Assembly: GCA_021029095.1 (NCBI GenBank)
Contig: JAJOHG010000101.1
Location: forward strand, 33,096-97,095
Origin: Phellopilus nigrolimitatus
Taxonomy: Eukaryota > Basidiomycota > Agaricomycetes > Hymenochaetales > Hymenochaetaceae
DNA length: 64,000 nt
Reading direction: 5' to 3'
Shown: in pieces, positions 48,849 to 58,946 of the stretch
Layout of the letters: each line of letters opens with the position of its first letter
Numbering within the stretch: the stretch's first letter is position 1
Notes under the pieces: generated by a model
The model's database searches: none
What the model was told of the DNA's origin: nothing
What the model saw: only the letters and a program-made list of their open reading frames with translations
Translations under genes and position numbers: made by a program

Positions 48849-48855
48849 ATAAATA
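48848..48855 (+). promoter_or_regulatory. TATA-like box of family X copy 3
   Basis: GATAAATA followed by CCAAGC, 131 bp before the ATG, as in copy 1. Confidence 0.5.
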
Positions 48856-48978
48856 CCAAGCCGCCTCCCTTCAAAATTCTCCAACACAACTGCATCCAAA
48901 TCTCACTGTTCAGACACGCACATATCCAAGCTTCTTATACAACAACTCTTCACAGCAACTTTCGATCTATAAACAATA

Positions 48979-49509
48979 ATGTCGCAAGTACAACTCACCG
49001 GCTTCTCAGGCTCCTTCGAGGCCAGGTCACTCTATATCGTCTACCTCGGCAAAGGCAAAGACCAGACCTATGGCTTTTACTGGTCGAAGGATGGCCAGAC
49101 TGGCGAACTCGCACCGTTCGTCTTAAATCCCGCAACGGGATCCCGCACGGCGTTCAAGCCGAATGTCGGCCCGAAGCAGCTGGTAGACCGTTACGGGCTC
49201 GAGACTGCCGTCCAAATCCACAAGAATTACGAGAATACGGCCTGGTATGACGCGCTGCAGCAGCTATTCAGTACTCCGAAGGCGTGGAAGGACCGCAAGC
49301 ATTGGCTGTCGTACGTTGTGCAGAGGTCGTTCGACTCGATATTTGCGCGCGTCGGCGATCGAGCCCGCCCGGCCTATAGTAAAGTAGACAAGAACGCGGC
49401 AGTCGTCGGCAGGTTGGAATACTTCGGGATTGGAAAGGAATACGGACATAAGATCATAAAACTTTCGGAGATGGAGAGAGAAGTGCAGAAGATCCTGTAT
49501 ATGGCCTAG
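48979..49509 (+). CDS. Orphan family X protein, copy 3 (176 aa)
   Basis: A single exon from ATG to TAG in the right arm. The first about 130 residues are the same as copy 1 as far as I can see (MSQVQLTGFSGSFEARSLYI through VGDRARPAYSKV). The last about 45 residues differ at many positions: DKNAAVVGRLEYFGIGKEYG here against GNNAKVVGKLESFWIGENYR in copy 1. The version here is closer to copy 2 (DQNAAVVDALEHFG), so copy 1 probably changed. It lies tail-to-tail with the truncated Argonaute, as in the parent arm. The frame is intact. Function is unknown. Confidence 0.72.
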   Translation: MSQVQLTGFSGSFEARSLYIVYLGKGKDQTYGFYWSKDGQTGELAPFVLNPATGSRTAFKPNVGPKQLVDRYGLETAVQIHKNYENTAWYDALQQLFSTPKAWKDRKHWLSYVVQRSFDSIFARVGDRARPAYSKVDKNAAVVGRLEYFGIGKEYGHKIIKLSEMEREVQKILYMA

Positions 49510-50122
49510 TGGGATGATTACTTCTGGACTTTGCGCGGTGCAACGACTCTTTGTATCCGCCTCTCACTACGAGATAGGTATCTACTATGGTTTCTTTTGA
49601 GATAGTATATTAAAACTCCAGAATGTGGACGATGAAAATGTTTTTGAAAACAGAAGTGAGATAGCAAGGATGATTCGGAAGACGTAAGAGGACAGCTTAG
49701 CCCAGCGAAATCGGCGTGTATCGAAGACGGGGTGCTTCGATCCCAGGAGCTTGTTAAATATTTTATTTAAGACTTGCTCATTACTCTGGAGCTTATTTAG
49801 CGTTGGGTACAAATGTCCTGCGCAGGGTCTTTTCGAAGCATGACATCCTTCGAGTCCACTTCACAGTCAGTTCGTACTGCTATCCATATTTTCGTTCTAC
49901 TATACACATTTTGTGAGCAAATAGCTGTCTTGTAAACACTGGAGTTCTGGCGTTGCATCGACTTAATGCGTCATTTTTTAATGGATAGAACTATCAGATG
50001 GATCTGGACTCAAATTCTAATTTGCACAGACTAAAAGTACAGTGAAGACAATCTCATGTTACATTTTACAGAAGAGCAAACACAAAAGCGAAATTTCAAT
50101 TCATTCCGTTGTCAGTCACAAC

Positions 50123-52398
50123 TTAGGAGTAAAACATCGAACCCCTAAGGTTTTCATGAACGCCGTTGCCCCACAGCTCTCTAGCCCTGCGCATGATCTG
50201 ATCTTCAGTCATTTCGCTCTCGATACTGTCTGGAAGCGGAGGCAGGATGGCATGCAAGTAGAGTCGACCGCGTTCGCATGCGGTGTCCGCCCAATACGCC
50301 GGTGGGATCAGGCTCACGCTCTTCGTCGCTCGCGCCCACAAGTAGCTGACGTCGTTCGCGCCCTGCTGGATTTCGTCCGCGGGAAAACGGCTCTCGTCAA
50401 AGATCACAGTGTAATGCGTCGGGCGCACGGTGCCTTGCAAGCCCGCATGCGCCTGCAAGTAGAAATCGAAGTTGTAAACCGCGGTGACGCCTTGGTCGAC
50501 GAGCGTTCCAGCCTTCGTGTTTGATGTCTTGTCAGCCTGCTCGGGCTTCGTCGGGTAAAAGCGTGTGTGGTGACGCTTCCCGCAGATGGCAATTGTGAGC
50601 TTGGGTGTCTTGCCCTTGAAAGAGCGGAGAGCGGCTCGTATCTCCGGGAGCTCATGAATGAGTACCTGGTCGAACTGGCCTTCGGAGACGCCATCGCGGA
50701 ACACGACGACGCGCTCTGGGAGCGATTTCATGCGTTTCAAATATTCATTAACGCGCTCGGTCATCATGATCTTGACGTCCGTGATCATCTGGTAATGGGA
50801 ACTTCAGCGAGCAAAACAACAACAGAGATTCGAAACTCACCTCTTTCCTGTATTCTTGAAGCCTCAAGCTCGCAGGGTACAACATGAACTCTGTATCGCA
50901 GCTTGCCACGACAGCGGCGATCGATGGCGTCCCCTTAACACATCCTAAGCCAGGGTGCGTCACATCCATCCCGACGATCATCGAGTTCTTAAGCCAACGC
51001 ATGGAACTTGCGTCAAGCTGGTGGTTTACGCCGCCAAGCTTTGTGTTGACCTTCAAGGCGATGTTTGAAAAGTACTGATCTTGACCTTTTTCCTTCCTGA
51101 CTTTTGGCATCAACATGCATACGGTCGCAATTCCAAGCTTAGAGTCGCAGAGTTTCTTCAGCCCTGGGTATATATTTGAGTCACGACCCGACATGAAAAC
51201 GAGGACAATTGTCGGGCGTCCAGGAAGCGATTTAAGTTCATTCTCGATCGCATCAATCGCCGCGGAGCGCAGCGGGTCGCGTTGCTGTGGTTTCGGGAGC
51301 CGCAGGAAAAGTAGTGGCGGAACAGCGGAATCGACCTGCATTCCGCTCGCGCGACATTTCGCCAGGAATCCTGTCACGATGCCACGCAGAGCTGGGTCCG
51401 AGTTGTCTCTAAAGTCATCGCGCCCGCCATCCGCGAGAACGAGAATGGCAGCGCGAGTAAGTTGCGCGGGCCGGTGGAAGCGTACATTGAGAATATTCCA
51501 TGATCCGTTAGCGACATTTGGTGAACCGGACGAGTAGACTACCTTAGGGGGGATAAGGACACGGGCCGGGACGACCGTCATGTCGGCGGAGACCTCGATG
51601 CCGAAGCCCTGCATCGGCGACGCGCGCTGCCTCAGCCCGAGTATGTCCAGGCCCTGGCCAGTGATTGACTGAGCGTTGACGAAGGGAGGGTTGCACGCGT
51701 AAGTAATCATCTCCGCCGTCTCGCGTTCGGAGAGTGTACCCCCGTACGATTGGCCCGGCTCGATCTCGCAGAGCTCCGCGGGGACAAATATGTCCTTGGT
51801 CTTCTTCTCAAGATTAATGACAGGCAAGTCGTCCGCGTGTTGAAGGCGAATATTGTACTCTACAGAGTAATTGCTTTTAGTACTCGTATATAGTTCGGCC
51901 ATATGAGAATGAACTTACTCCGCTGGAAGTACTGCTCCACGCTGACTTTCCCGCCCAGTTCGTCGCACTGGAAAGTAGTCTTCCTTGCCGTGTCTCTTCC
52001 GAAACCCTTGATGCCGCTCTTCATGCGAAATCCTAAGTGCTTTGTCGTGACCCGCACGCGTTTATAGAACCTCTGCGGGTTGCTCGCCCCGTACGACATC
52101 TGCTGATATTTTATCATGGCGTCGCTGAGGCGTGCATTCGGGACATAGAATGCGCTCATGCACACGTTGACGTTCACCATCAGGTTTTTGTAAACCGGTC
52201 GCACGCTGGCGAAGAAGCCTTTCCAAGCTTCAAGGCCCGCACTCAGAACGAGCGGAGACTCGCCCAGAGCAGAGGGCGGGAAGAAATAGCGATTTTGGCC
52301 GACAAGTATGCCATTGCGGGAGGCGGGCGCGGTCGCGATTAGGTTAAACGCAGAAACAATCGGCAGTGGGTCGTAATTCACATCACCGCCCTGTAAGT
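50123..52398 (-). pseudogene. Argonaute copy 3, lacking exon 1
   Basis: Exons 52398-51919, 51859-50841 and 50788-50123 match AGO copy 1 exons 2-4 with identical boundaries and no internal stop. The PAZ, MID and PIWI regions are present and the tetrad is intact: VGMDVTHPG, QEYRKE, FRDGVSEGQ and PTHYTVI. The RGG tail and N domain are missing. Upstream of the break the frame runs back only to an in-frame TAG without an ATG, so no normal start exists. It would need a fused upstream exon or an internal Met (the first is in NLMVNVNV). It is most likely a 5'-truncated pseudogene of recent origin. Confidence 0.85.
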
Positions 52399-53048
52399 TA
52401 CGATTCCTGACGTAAGGAAGGGATCGTCCTTTCCACTCCTACGTTTTCACCCCCAGTGGCTGTGCATGTATGTCACGGTCACCATTACAAAAAAGTGTAC
52501 AAAGTGGCCGAAAAGTGTACAAAAAGTGTGGGAACGTATGCCTTATAATGGGGGTGGTTCACTGCCACACGGCATCGCCACGCGTCACACAATTCCTCGT
52601 GAGCCTTCCGGTTCGTATCTAACATTTCTTATTTTTCCCTCTGCATATAAAAGCTTGATTTATTTTTTATTATGAAGGTCCACGTCTAAGCTATATATCC
52701 ATGTAATTTTTTTGTGCATATACGTGACTGAATGATATGTAAAAGCTGACCGACTGGGCACTGCTTAGGTGACAGCAAATTTGAGCCTCGGGCTTCGAAA
52801 TCGTCTAAGTCCTTTCTTCTTCTTCACCACCATCCTCTTGTCATCGTCATCGTCGCCGCCGCCGCTGCCATCACCTCACCCTCGTCGTTCACACCGCTGC
52901 CCTCTTCCTTCGTCCCCGCTGCCGCTCTCGTCCTCGCCGCCACCCTCCGATGTCCTCGCCGCCACCCTCCCTCGTCCTCGCCGCCACCCTCCCTTATGTT
53001 CGCCGGCCGACCGCACATCCTCAACCGGGAAGAAGAAGAAGAAGAAAG
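52399..53048. other. Junction region right of the inverted arm
   Basis: Foreign to the left arm. Near 52492-52530 the motif AAAAGTGTAC is repeated. 52800-53000 is a low-complexity Ser/Pro-coding CCTCGTCGC-type stretch with tandem CTCGTCCTCGCCGCCACCCTC units. No supported gene, though an upstream exon of the next gene could lie here. Confidence 0.45.
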
Positions 53049-53098
53049 CTGGCTTAGAAGCTCGTGTCTGTAGTACAGACACGAGTAGTTTAAGCCAG
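53049..53098. repeat. Long hairpin with CTGTA-G-TACAG core
   Basis: A perfect inverted repeat of 12 bp with a 1 nt loop (53061-53072, 53074-53085) inside an outer 8 bp inverted repeat (53049-53056, 53091-53098). The right end directly abuts the ATG at 53099. A second hairpin with the same core lies at 58816-58840. Confidence 0.8.
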
Positions 53099-54244
53099 AT
53101 GCAGCAAATGCGGGCCATGCAGGAACGCAAGGCGATCGGGCTTGCCGCACATCAACAACAGCAACTGCAGATGCAGCGCCAGGCCGTCTCTAGCGTCCCC
53201 GCCTCCGACGTTCTCGCGCACGGCTTTACCCACCTCAACAGCGTTCGCCGTCGCCGGTAGCCCCGGCTCCTCCGCCTCTCCCAAGCCCTTGCATTCAAGC
53301 TCAACTTCGTCCCCGTTCCTCAACCATGCCGCCCAACTTACCGCTGCCCAGGCTCCCTTTCTTTCCTCCGCGCTTGCAGACGCGGACGCACGCTGTCGCG
53401 AGCTCACCGTCGCGCAGGGCCGCGCCACTCGCGCCGAGCACCTTCTGGCGTCGGTCCAAGGCCTGCCTTCTCGCGCTTCTCCTGACCCAAATGTGGACGG
53501 AGAGAAGGTCAATGGAGAGAGGGAAAGGGAGAATGACATGAAAGCGGAGCCCAAAGCGCTCGAGAGTGCCGCGAAGGTCGTCCTCGACGCTGAGGCACGC
53601 GCGGAGCGCGCTGAGCGGTAAGCAGCAGATTTTCTTCTTTCTTTCAACTTGCTGAATGTATGCCGCACAGTTCTCATGCCGACCTCGCTGAGTCGCTGCA
53701 GTCTCTGTGCGCGCAATTCACCAAGGTCGAACGGTACGAACACGCGGGCTCCCTCGTTCCGCCGACGCGCGCACCGCTTTTGCGCCCCTCCTCGACGGCG
53801 TCGCACGCTCCCATCCCAGTGACCCGACCGCCTCATCTTTCGAGAGCCCGCATTTTCAGCACGAACGACGACGAAACTCTCACCCTGCCTTCCCTTCCTC
53901 TGCCGCACGCCATCGGCGCTCCGTCCTCCGGAAGTAGCATGCTCACCGGACCAAGCACACATCCCGCGCCACCTGCGTCATCCACTTCCCTGCGAGCGAT
54001 ACTCCCGCGCTCTGTCAGCACCTCACGTCTGAGGCGCACTCTATACTCTATCTGGCTCCCGGACACGGACACGGACAAGGATTGGGTCACCTGTGGTAAA
54101 GCTCCCAACAGAGCGCGTCTTTCCACACGCTTCCGCTTCCCCACCGCCATCCGCCACGAGGCTCTCGATGTTCGCTGCGGGCGTCATGTACGCGAAATGC
54201 AGCCACAGGAGCAGGAGCGGCCGCGGGCCGGAGGAGCTGCTTAA
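53099..54244 (+). CDS. Probable coiled-coil protein, gene model uncertain
   Basis: Protein-like pieces lie in two frames. The first starts MQQMRAMQERKAIGLAAHQQ (Gln-rich). The second, about 53275-53621, is a helical stretch with ALADADARCRELTVAQGRAT and AKVVLDAEARAERAER, typical of a coiled coil, ending at a possible GTAAGC donor. A third follows from about 53670 (SHADLAESLQSLCAQFTKVE). The first switch of frame needs an intron or frameshift near 53247-53275. After about 53750 two frames look equally plausible. I do not recognise the protein. It might be the N-terminal part of the next gene, but typical Mub1 N-terminal motifs are not seen. Confidence 0.35.
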
Positions 54245-54419
54245 CGGCGAGTGCGAAAAGGACTTCGAAGGAAAGAGGTGCAGGGTCGGCAGTGGGACTT
54301 GGAGGTTGATTCCGTACGTTGCATTGTTTCTTCGTGAATTGTTGGTACAATATACTGATTATTTGTGAATCTACAGTCTTCGCTCTTCCACGCCGCGCAC
54401 GCGCACGACTAACCTTCAG

Positions 54420-56013
54420 AACCCGCAACACGTCGCGCGAGCACCACCGTCACCACGGGCACGCGCTCGGGCAAGAAGAGTTCACGCCGCGTTCTTCCTG
54501 GCGAGTTACCCATGCACACGCACCCGCCAATGCCTGTCGCGATGCGCATCGCCGCCGACGGCGCGAATGCGGGTCCAGCGCGGAGCTCGCCTGCTCGCGG
54601 TGCCGCGGGCGGATCAAACCTCGGGTCTCCCGTTCAAGCGACGCGCGGTGCCCTAGCATTGCCCGCTCCTGCTGCCGCCTCGCCTTCACCGGCCGCGACG
54701 GGCCCCACCCCGCGCGCGACGCACCGGCACCATCATCACCACCATCACCATCACCACGGTGTGGAGGAGCCGGGTCCGTTCCGCAAAGAGGATGTACTAC
54801 TTTCGCTGCAGCTCCTCGCCTATCTCAGCAAGTATCCGCACGTACGCCAGGCGTTTTACAAGCCGCGTCTGAGCTTCCATCCGGCGACAGCGACGGGTAG
54901 CGCAGGCACGCCGTCAGCGTCTGCCCTGGCTGCTGGAGCGAGGGATAGTTCAAGCTGGAGAGGAGGCGCGTGGTCTAGAACCGATGCGACGACAAGCGCG
55001 CACTCAGCCGCGACGGCGTCGGCGGATCTCAAGAAGGACGGCTTCTTCAAGGCTCTGACAGGGCGCGGGAAGGAGAAAAAGAAGGCCATCGCGATCACCT
55101 CTGGACTAAATCCGCCATCGCCTACCTCTCCGTCCAGCTCGCCGTCGCCGCGGATGACCAACGTGTTTGCGTTCGTCGAGCGCTTCACGTTTCGCCCAAG
55201 CCCGACGGAGAGTAGTCTTCCGACACCGCCGCCTTTCTTACCACCAGAAATCCAATATTGGACGGGCGTCATTATGCGCAATGCGTGCCGGAAGGACGGA
55301 AGCCGCGGCGGGATAAGACAATGTGCTAACGGTATGTCTTTCTTTGCATAATCTCTTATTTGTCTATTCACAAAGGCCTCCCACCTATTCTAGTGCTTTG
55401 TGATAAATGGAAGTCATTTCCGCGAGAGTTCGCCAAGTGCCGACGGTGCAGGAAGGCGAAGTATTGCGGGAAGGAATGTCAGTCGCGTGCATGGAGCAAC
55501 GGTCATCGATTCTGGTGCAGTGCGCGCGAGGGCGACGACATAGCCGAGGGCGGGTCGGGTATCGGACAGGGTCAGAATGCTGAAGTCGACGGCGACAGTG
55601 CGGAAGGTGCGGTGACCAGTGTCGGTGTTGGAAGCGGAAGCTGGTCGGGAAGGCGCATGGTGTCGACGGTCGCGCATGACAGGGTGGAGCGCCAGTTGGC
55701 GCGGGACAGAGAGCGCCAGCGACTTGCATATGCAGCCGCTACCGCTCTTGCGGGCATTGCAACCTGTTGCACACTTCCCGGTTGCTCGGAAGAATGGTAC
55801 ATCGGCTCCGAGGACGAGCTCCTGAACTACCAGTTCGGCGCGGGCAGGCGCAGCGCCGCGGGCACCACCACGGACACGCGTGATGAGGGCAGCGCGGCCT
55901 CGCACTTCAACCGGAATTCAAGCAAGTATCGCATTTTCATTCTTTTTGCATACAAGTTTCTTACTATTTCCATAGAACCGCCCACACTCAATACGAGAAC
56001 AAGTCAGTATTGA
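54420..56013 (+). CDS. Mub1/SamB-like MYND zinc-finger protein
   Basis: The main exon ends at 55331 (frame with ATG 54512); the next starts at 55394. The first holds a His run (HRHHHHHHHHHHG), then LSLQLLAYLSKYPHVRQAFY, NVFAFVERFTFRPS and ACRKDGSRGGIRQCAN. The second continues VLCDKWKSFPREFAKCRRC, RKAKYCGKECQ and HRFWC, a MYND finger. This order is characteristic of fungal SamB/Mub1. In yeast Mub1 works with the ubiquitin ligase Ubr2 on Rpn4; SamB affects Aspergillus morphogenesis. Upstream coding (RVGSGTWRLIP before GTACGT at about 54314) suggests at least one more exon, but the 5' end is unresolved. The 3' end is also unclear: read without an intron it stops at 56011-56013, while intron-like sequence (55925-55976) could extend it. 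Confidence 0.65.
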
Positions 56014-56214
56014 CCAAACGTCTCTTTTCCTCGTCGGGCACCCCTCCGATGGATCAGGGGTCCAGGATGACGACCTGCACATGTCCTTCCTGCTATCGGT
56101 CGCACCCATTGTGCGCTCCATCGCCCAGACACAGTCGTGCCAGCCGATCATCAACTATCCTGACAACGGCGAGCTCGATCGGCTCGACAAGGGCCGGCTC
56201 GTTTCCGCCATTCC

Positions 56215-56328
56215 TATGACGTACCAATCGTTTTATTTCTTCTCGGCAAATCAAGTGTACGTCATAGTATATTCCTATGACGTATAACTCGCTTTTTCTT
56301 GTTCTCGCTTTGCGAGTGATACGTCATA
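56215..56328. repeat. Two tandem 52-53 bp hairpin cassettes with TATGACGTA ends
   Basis: TATGACGTA...TACGTCATA occurs at 56215-56266 and again at 56276-56328, each preceded by ATTCC. Each cassette could fold on itself. It may be a small MITE pair or part of an intron of the next gene. Confidence 0.7.
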
Positions 56329-56389
56329 ATGTGCAGTGCTCGGGTAGACCCGTGTCAATACCCAGTACTGGCATCCTGCTCGACGTGCC

Positions 56390-58396
56390 ATCCACTCGCG
56401 CGCACTCCGGTCTGCCTCCGCCTCCAGCTCCGTCTCTTTCTCCCTCTCCCGCTCGCTGTCCCCGTCGCCCTCGCGCGGGGACGACTACTCTTTCCTCTCC
56501 ACCAAGCCGTCCCTGACGCTCTCCACCTGCCCACCTTCCTTGAGTGCGCACCACCCGACTTTGCTTGCGCTGCGAGATAACCGTCCCGATGCGCAGACTG
56601 GGCTCTCGAGCCTCACACTCCTCCACCCCATCTCGCCGAACCACGAGCTCATGCACAAGGGCTCCTTTGCGTCAGCGCTCGCTGGCTCTGATGGCGGCAA
56701 AACCTCAAGCCCGACAAGCCCAATGATCGGCAATCCTGACTCGACAGCCAAGGCCCATACGGCTCCGCCAGCGACATTGCTTTAGAGTATCACCCCCCAG
56801 ACGTGCCTCACAACGTGCTGAGTGCGGACGGCGTCGTGGAAGAAATGAATTACGGGTACGCTGTGGCCGAGGATGCGCGCGACGCTAGGGCCGCCTATGC
56901 GTCCAAGATGCTTCACATATGCGCACATTGTGGAAGGTCCTTCAATCGGCCGATCAGCCTCAAGCTGCATGAACATACGCACACAGGCGCAAAACGTGAG
57001 TACATATTTCATCTATATTCTTCCGCGTATCTTTTCTGTGCGCGACCGAGCGCGGAGGGTCAGACTGCGTGTGAAAGAGAGAGGCGGGGTCAGGTGGACC
57101 GCAGCCTCTGATCACAGTCTCTGCTTTCAGTATACTCTTGCTCATACGCAGCGCTTACTGGCTCTCTCTTCCATCCCACCAGCCTTCGTGTGCCCCTTTC
57201 CCGAATGCGGTCGCTCGTTCAGTGTCGCATCAAACATGCGGCCGCACCACTGCACCCACGGGAAGTTCTCAAAGCCGAAAGGTCCCCCCAAGGACCTCTT
57301 TGCCTTCGTCCAGCTCACTGCGCGCCCCGAGGTGCGCCAGTACGCGAAATATCCAAAGCTCCGTACGAACTCCCCTATAACCCCTATGGACACGGCGGCC
57401 GCCCACACGACCCGCTCTACCCGCCGAGCCCTTACTTGCACGCAGGCGCGCAGTCCTACCAATGGTGGCATCCGCAGATGTTCCCGCCGACACCGCCGTA
57501 CACGAGCGCGGGCGAGGAGGAGGGGGCGCACGCCTATGTGTACGGGCCTGAGGCCGATTATTCCGAGGATGGATACCGTGATGGCGCTGGGGAAGGAGAA
57601 GGGGCCGACGCGTTTGAAGCGGACGACGATTATGGAGCGGACAACGCGTTTGGAGAGGACGACGTTTGAAGCGAACGACGCGTCTGGTCTGCCCGTTCCA
57701 GTGGACCCCGCGCTCGACGAGAGACCCAGCTCCCGTCCAAACTCGACCGGCTCTGATGACGAGAGTTCGGCCCCGGAAGACGATAGCGCTTCTTCCTACC
57801 ACGCCTCGAGCCCCGATTCTGAAGATTCCGAAGCGGAGGACGAACCACCCGCGCCCAGCGAAAATGACGATGACGAGCTCCCGAGCTGGACGACAATGCA
57901 TGATCTGTATCTTCCGCCCGGCGCGCCCACGCAGCAGCCCTCGCCCAACACGCCGAACACGCGCGCGGTCTGCCCGCTTCCCAGCCCTCCGGACCCTTTG
58001 CCCCGCGCTCACGAGGTGCCGGGCGGCGCGCGCCGCTGCTCGAAAGCCAGCGGGAGTGCCCAATCTGGCCCGCAGGTCCCGACCTCTAACTTTACATATA
58101 GGCCGGTGCCCGGCGCCGCGCCCCCGCCACCGTACGCGATGTACACGTACTCGCCGCCCATGCCGGTTGAAGACGCGGAAGATGGCCGAGTAGTCGATGA
58201 TGACCCAGATGCCGACGGGGACCCTGCGTCTGCACGTGGTCCCGTCTCGTTTCGCATGAAGGCGGGCGCGAAAGCGGGTCCGAAGGCGGGCGCAAAGGCG
58301 ATCCCGAAGGCAAGCGCGAGGTCAGGCGCGAAGACAGGCACGAAGGCGCACGCGCCAGCGTCTAAGCCCACGGCGAAGAGGCGCAAACGTGGTTAG
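56390..58396 (+). CDS. C2H2 zinc-finger protein, probable transcription factor
   Basis: 5' end unresolved. A Ser-rich stretch (SLSRSLSPSPSRGDD, SFLSTKPSLTLSTCPPSLS) precedes two classical fingers: ICAHCGRSF...LHEHTHTG, then after an intron (56996-57182) FVCPFPECGRSF...HHCTHG. A short intron or frameshift is needed near 56660-56740 to join the Ser-rich part to DIALEYHPPDVPHNVLS. The last exon 57183-58396 has a continuous frame to TAG, but 57340-57665 looks more protein-like in another frame (SYQWWHPQMFPPTPPYT), so paired frameshifts are possible. The C-terminus has an acidic Ser-rich part and an Ala/Gly/Lys repeat (KAGAKAGPKAGAKA) ending KRRKRG, likely nuclear. Two-finger proteins of this kind bind DNA as regulators; targets are unknown. 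Confidence 0.65.
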
Positions 58397-58945
58397 ACGA
58401 GCTCCAGCGGCTTTCTGACCTCGCATTCCGCCGTCCATGTCTTATGAGTGTCCGTGGCGTTGTGTTATCTCTTTTTCAGGCTAGGTCCGGTGTTCCTATA
58501 TATCTATGACATATGACTTGCTTTCTTTCTTCTTCTCGACATTTATGTGTGATAAATAAATCTTGAATGAGCTATATATAAATCTCAAATTATATATTTT
58601 GGATGGCTTCCCACAGGCTGAATGAGCAGACCACGTGATGGGAATACTATTTCTTTATTTGGATATACTGTACAGTACTAACGCAAACCCTGTACACCTG
58701 TTGGTATGCCTGCCAGTCCCTCTCGAACCCCATGTCTTCTTCTCAAGTACAATCTCGTCTCCCTCAAGAGAATCTGAACAACCAGGGTACGTCTAAATGG
58801 GCAGGGGATGTCCATGTCGCATCTGTACTACAGATGCGACTTGAGCTCCTTGGACCCTTGTTTTCATTATCTTTACAAGGTCTGACGTGTTTCATTGCAG
58901 ATTCTTGCCTGTTCATACACACAATGACAGCAGGCACTACTCAGG
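58397..58945. other. Intergenic region with 3' flank of the zinc-finger gene
   Basis: An AT-rich flank with TATATA runs, a short palindrome TACTGTACAGTA near 58670 and the second CTGTA-core hairpin. No gene seen. Confidence 0.45.
58816..58840. repeat. Perfect hairpin with CTGTA-C-TACAG core
   Basis: GTCGCATCTGTA, one base C, then its reverse complement: 12 bp stem, 1 nt loop. An outer GTCCA/TGGAC pair (58810-58814, 58851-58855) may extend it. It matches the hairpin at 53061-53085 in stem length, loop length and core but not in outer stem bases. Confidence 0.8.
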
Positions 58946-58946
58946 A

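Larger units (their letters stand above)
47325..52398. repeat. Right arm of large inverted duplication
   Basis: Reverse complement of 6823-11978, about 5.07 kb. It contains the end of YVH1, a decayed stretch, family X copy 3 and an Argonaute without exon 1. The breakpoints fall inside YVH1 exon 5 and three bases into AGO exon 2, so it is the derived copy. The 75-codon translation at 49585-49812 equals that at 9402-9629, which indicates a recent event. Confidence 0.88.

Noticed and set aside
53833..54150. Minus-strand frames opposite the coiled-coil region
   Set aside because: GC-rich shadows without motifs.
57269..58063. Minus-strand open frame of 264 codons
   Set aside because: Antisense to the zinc-finger gene in GC-rich sequence; Arg-rich translation with no domain.
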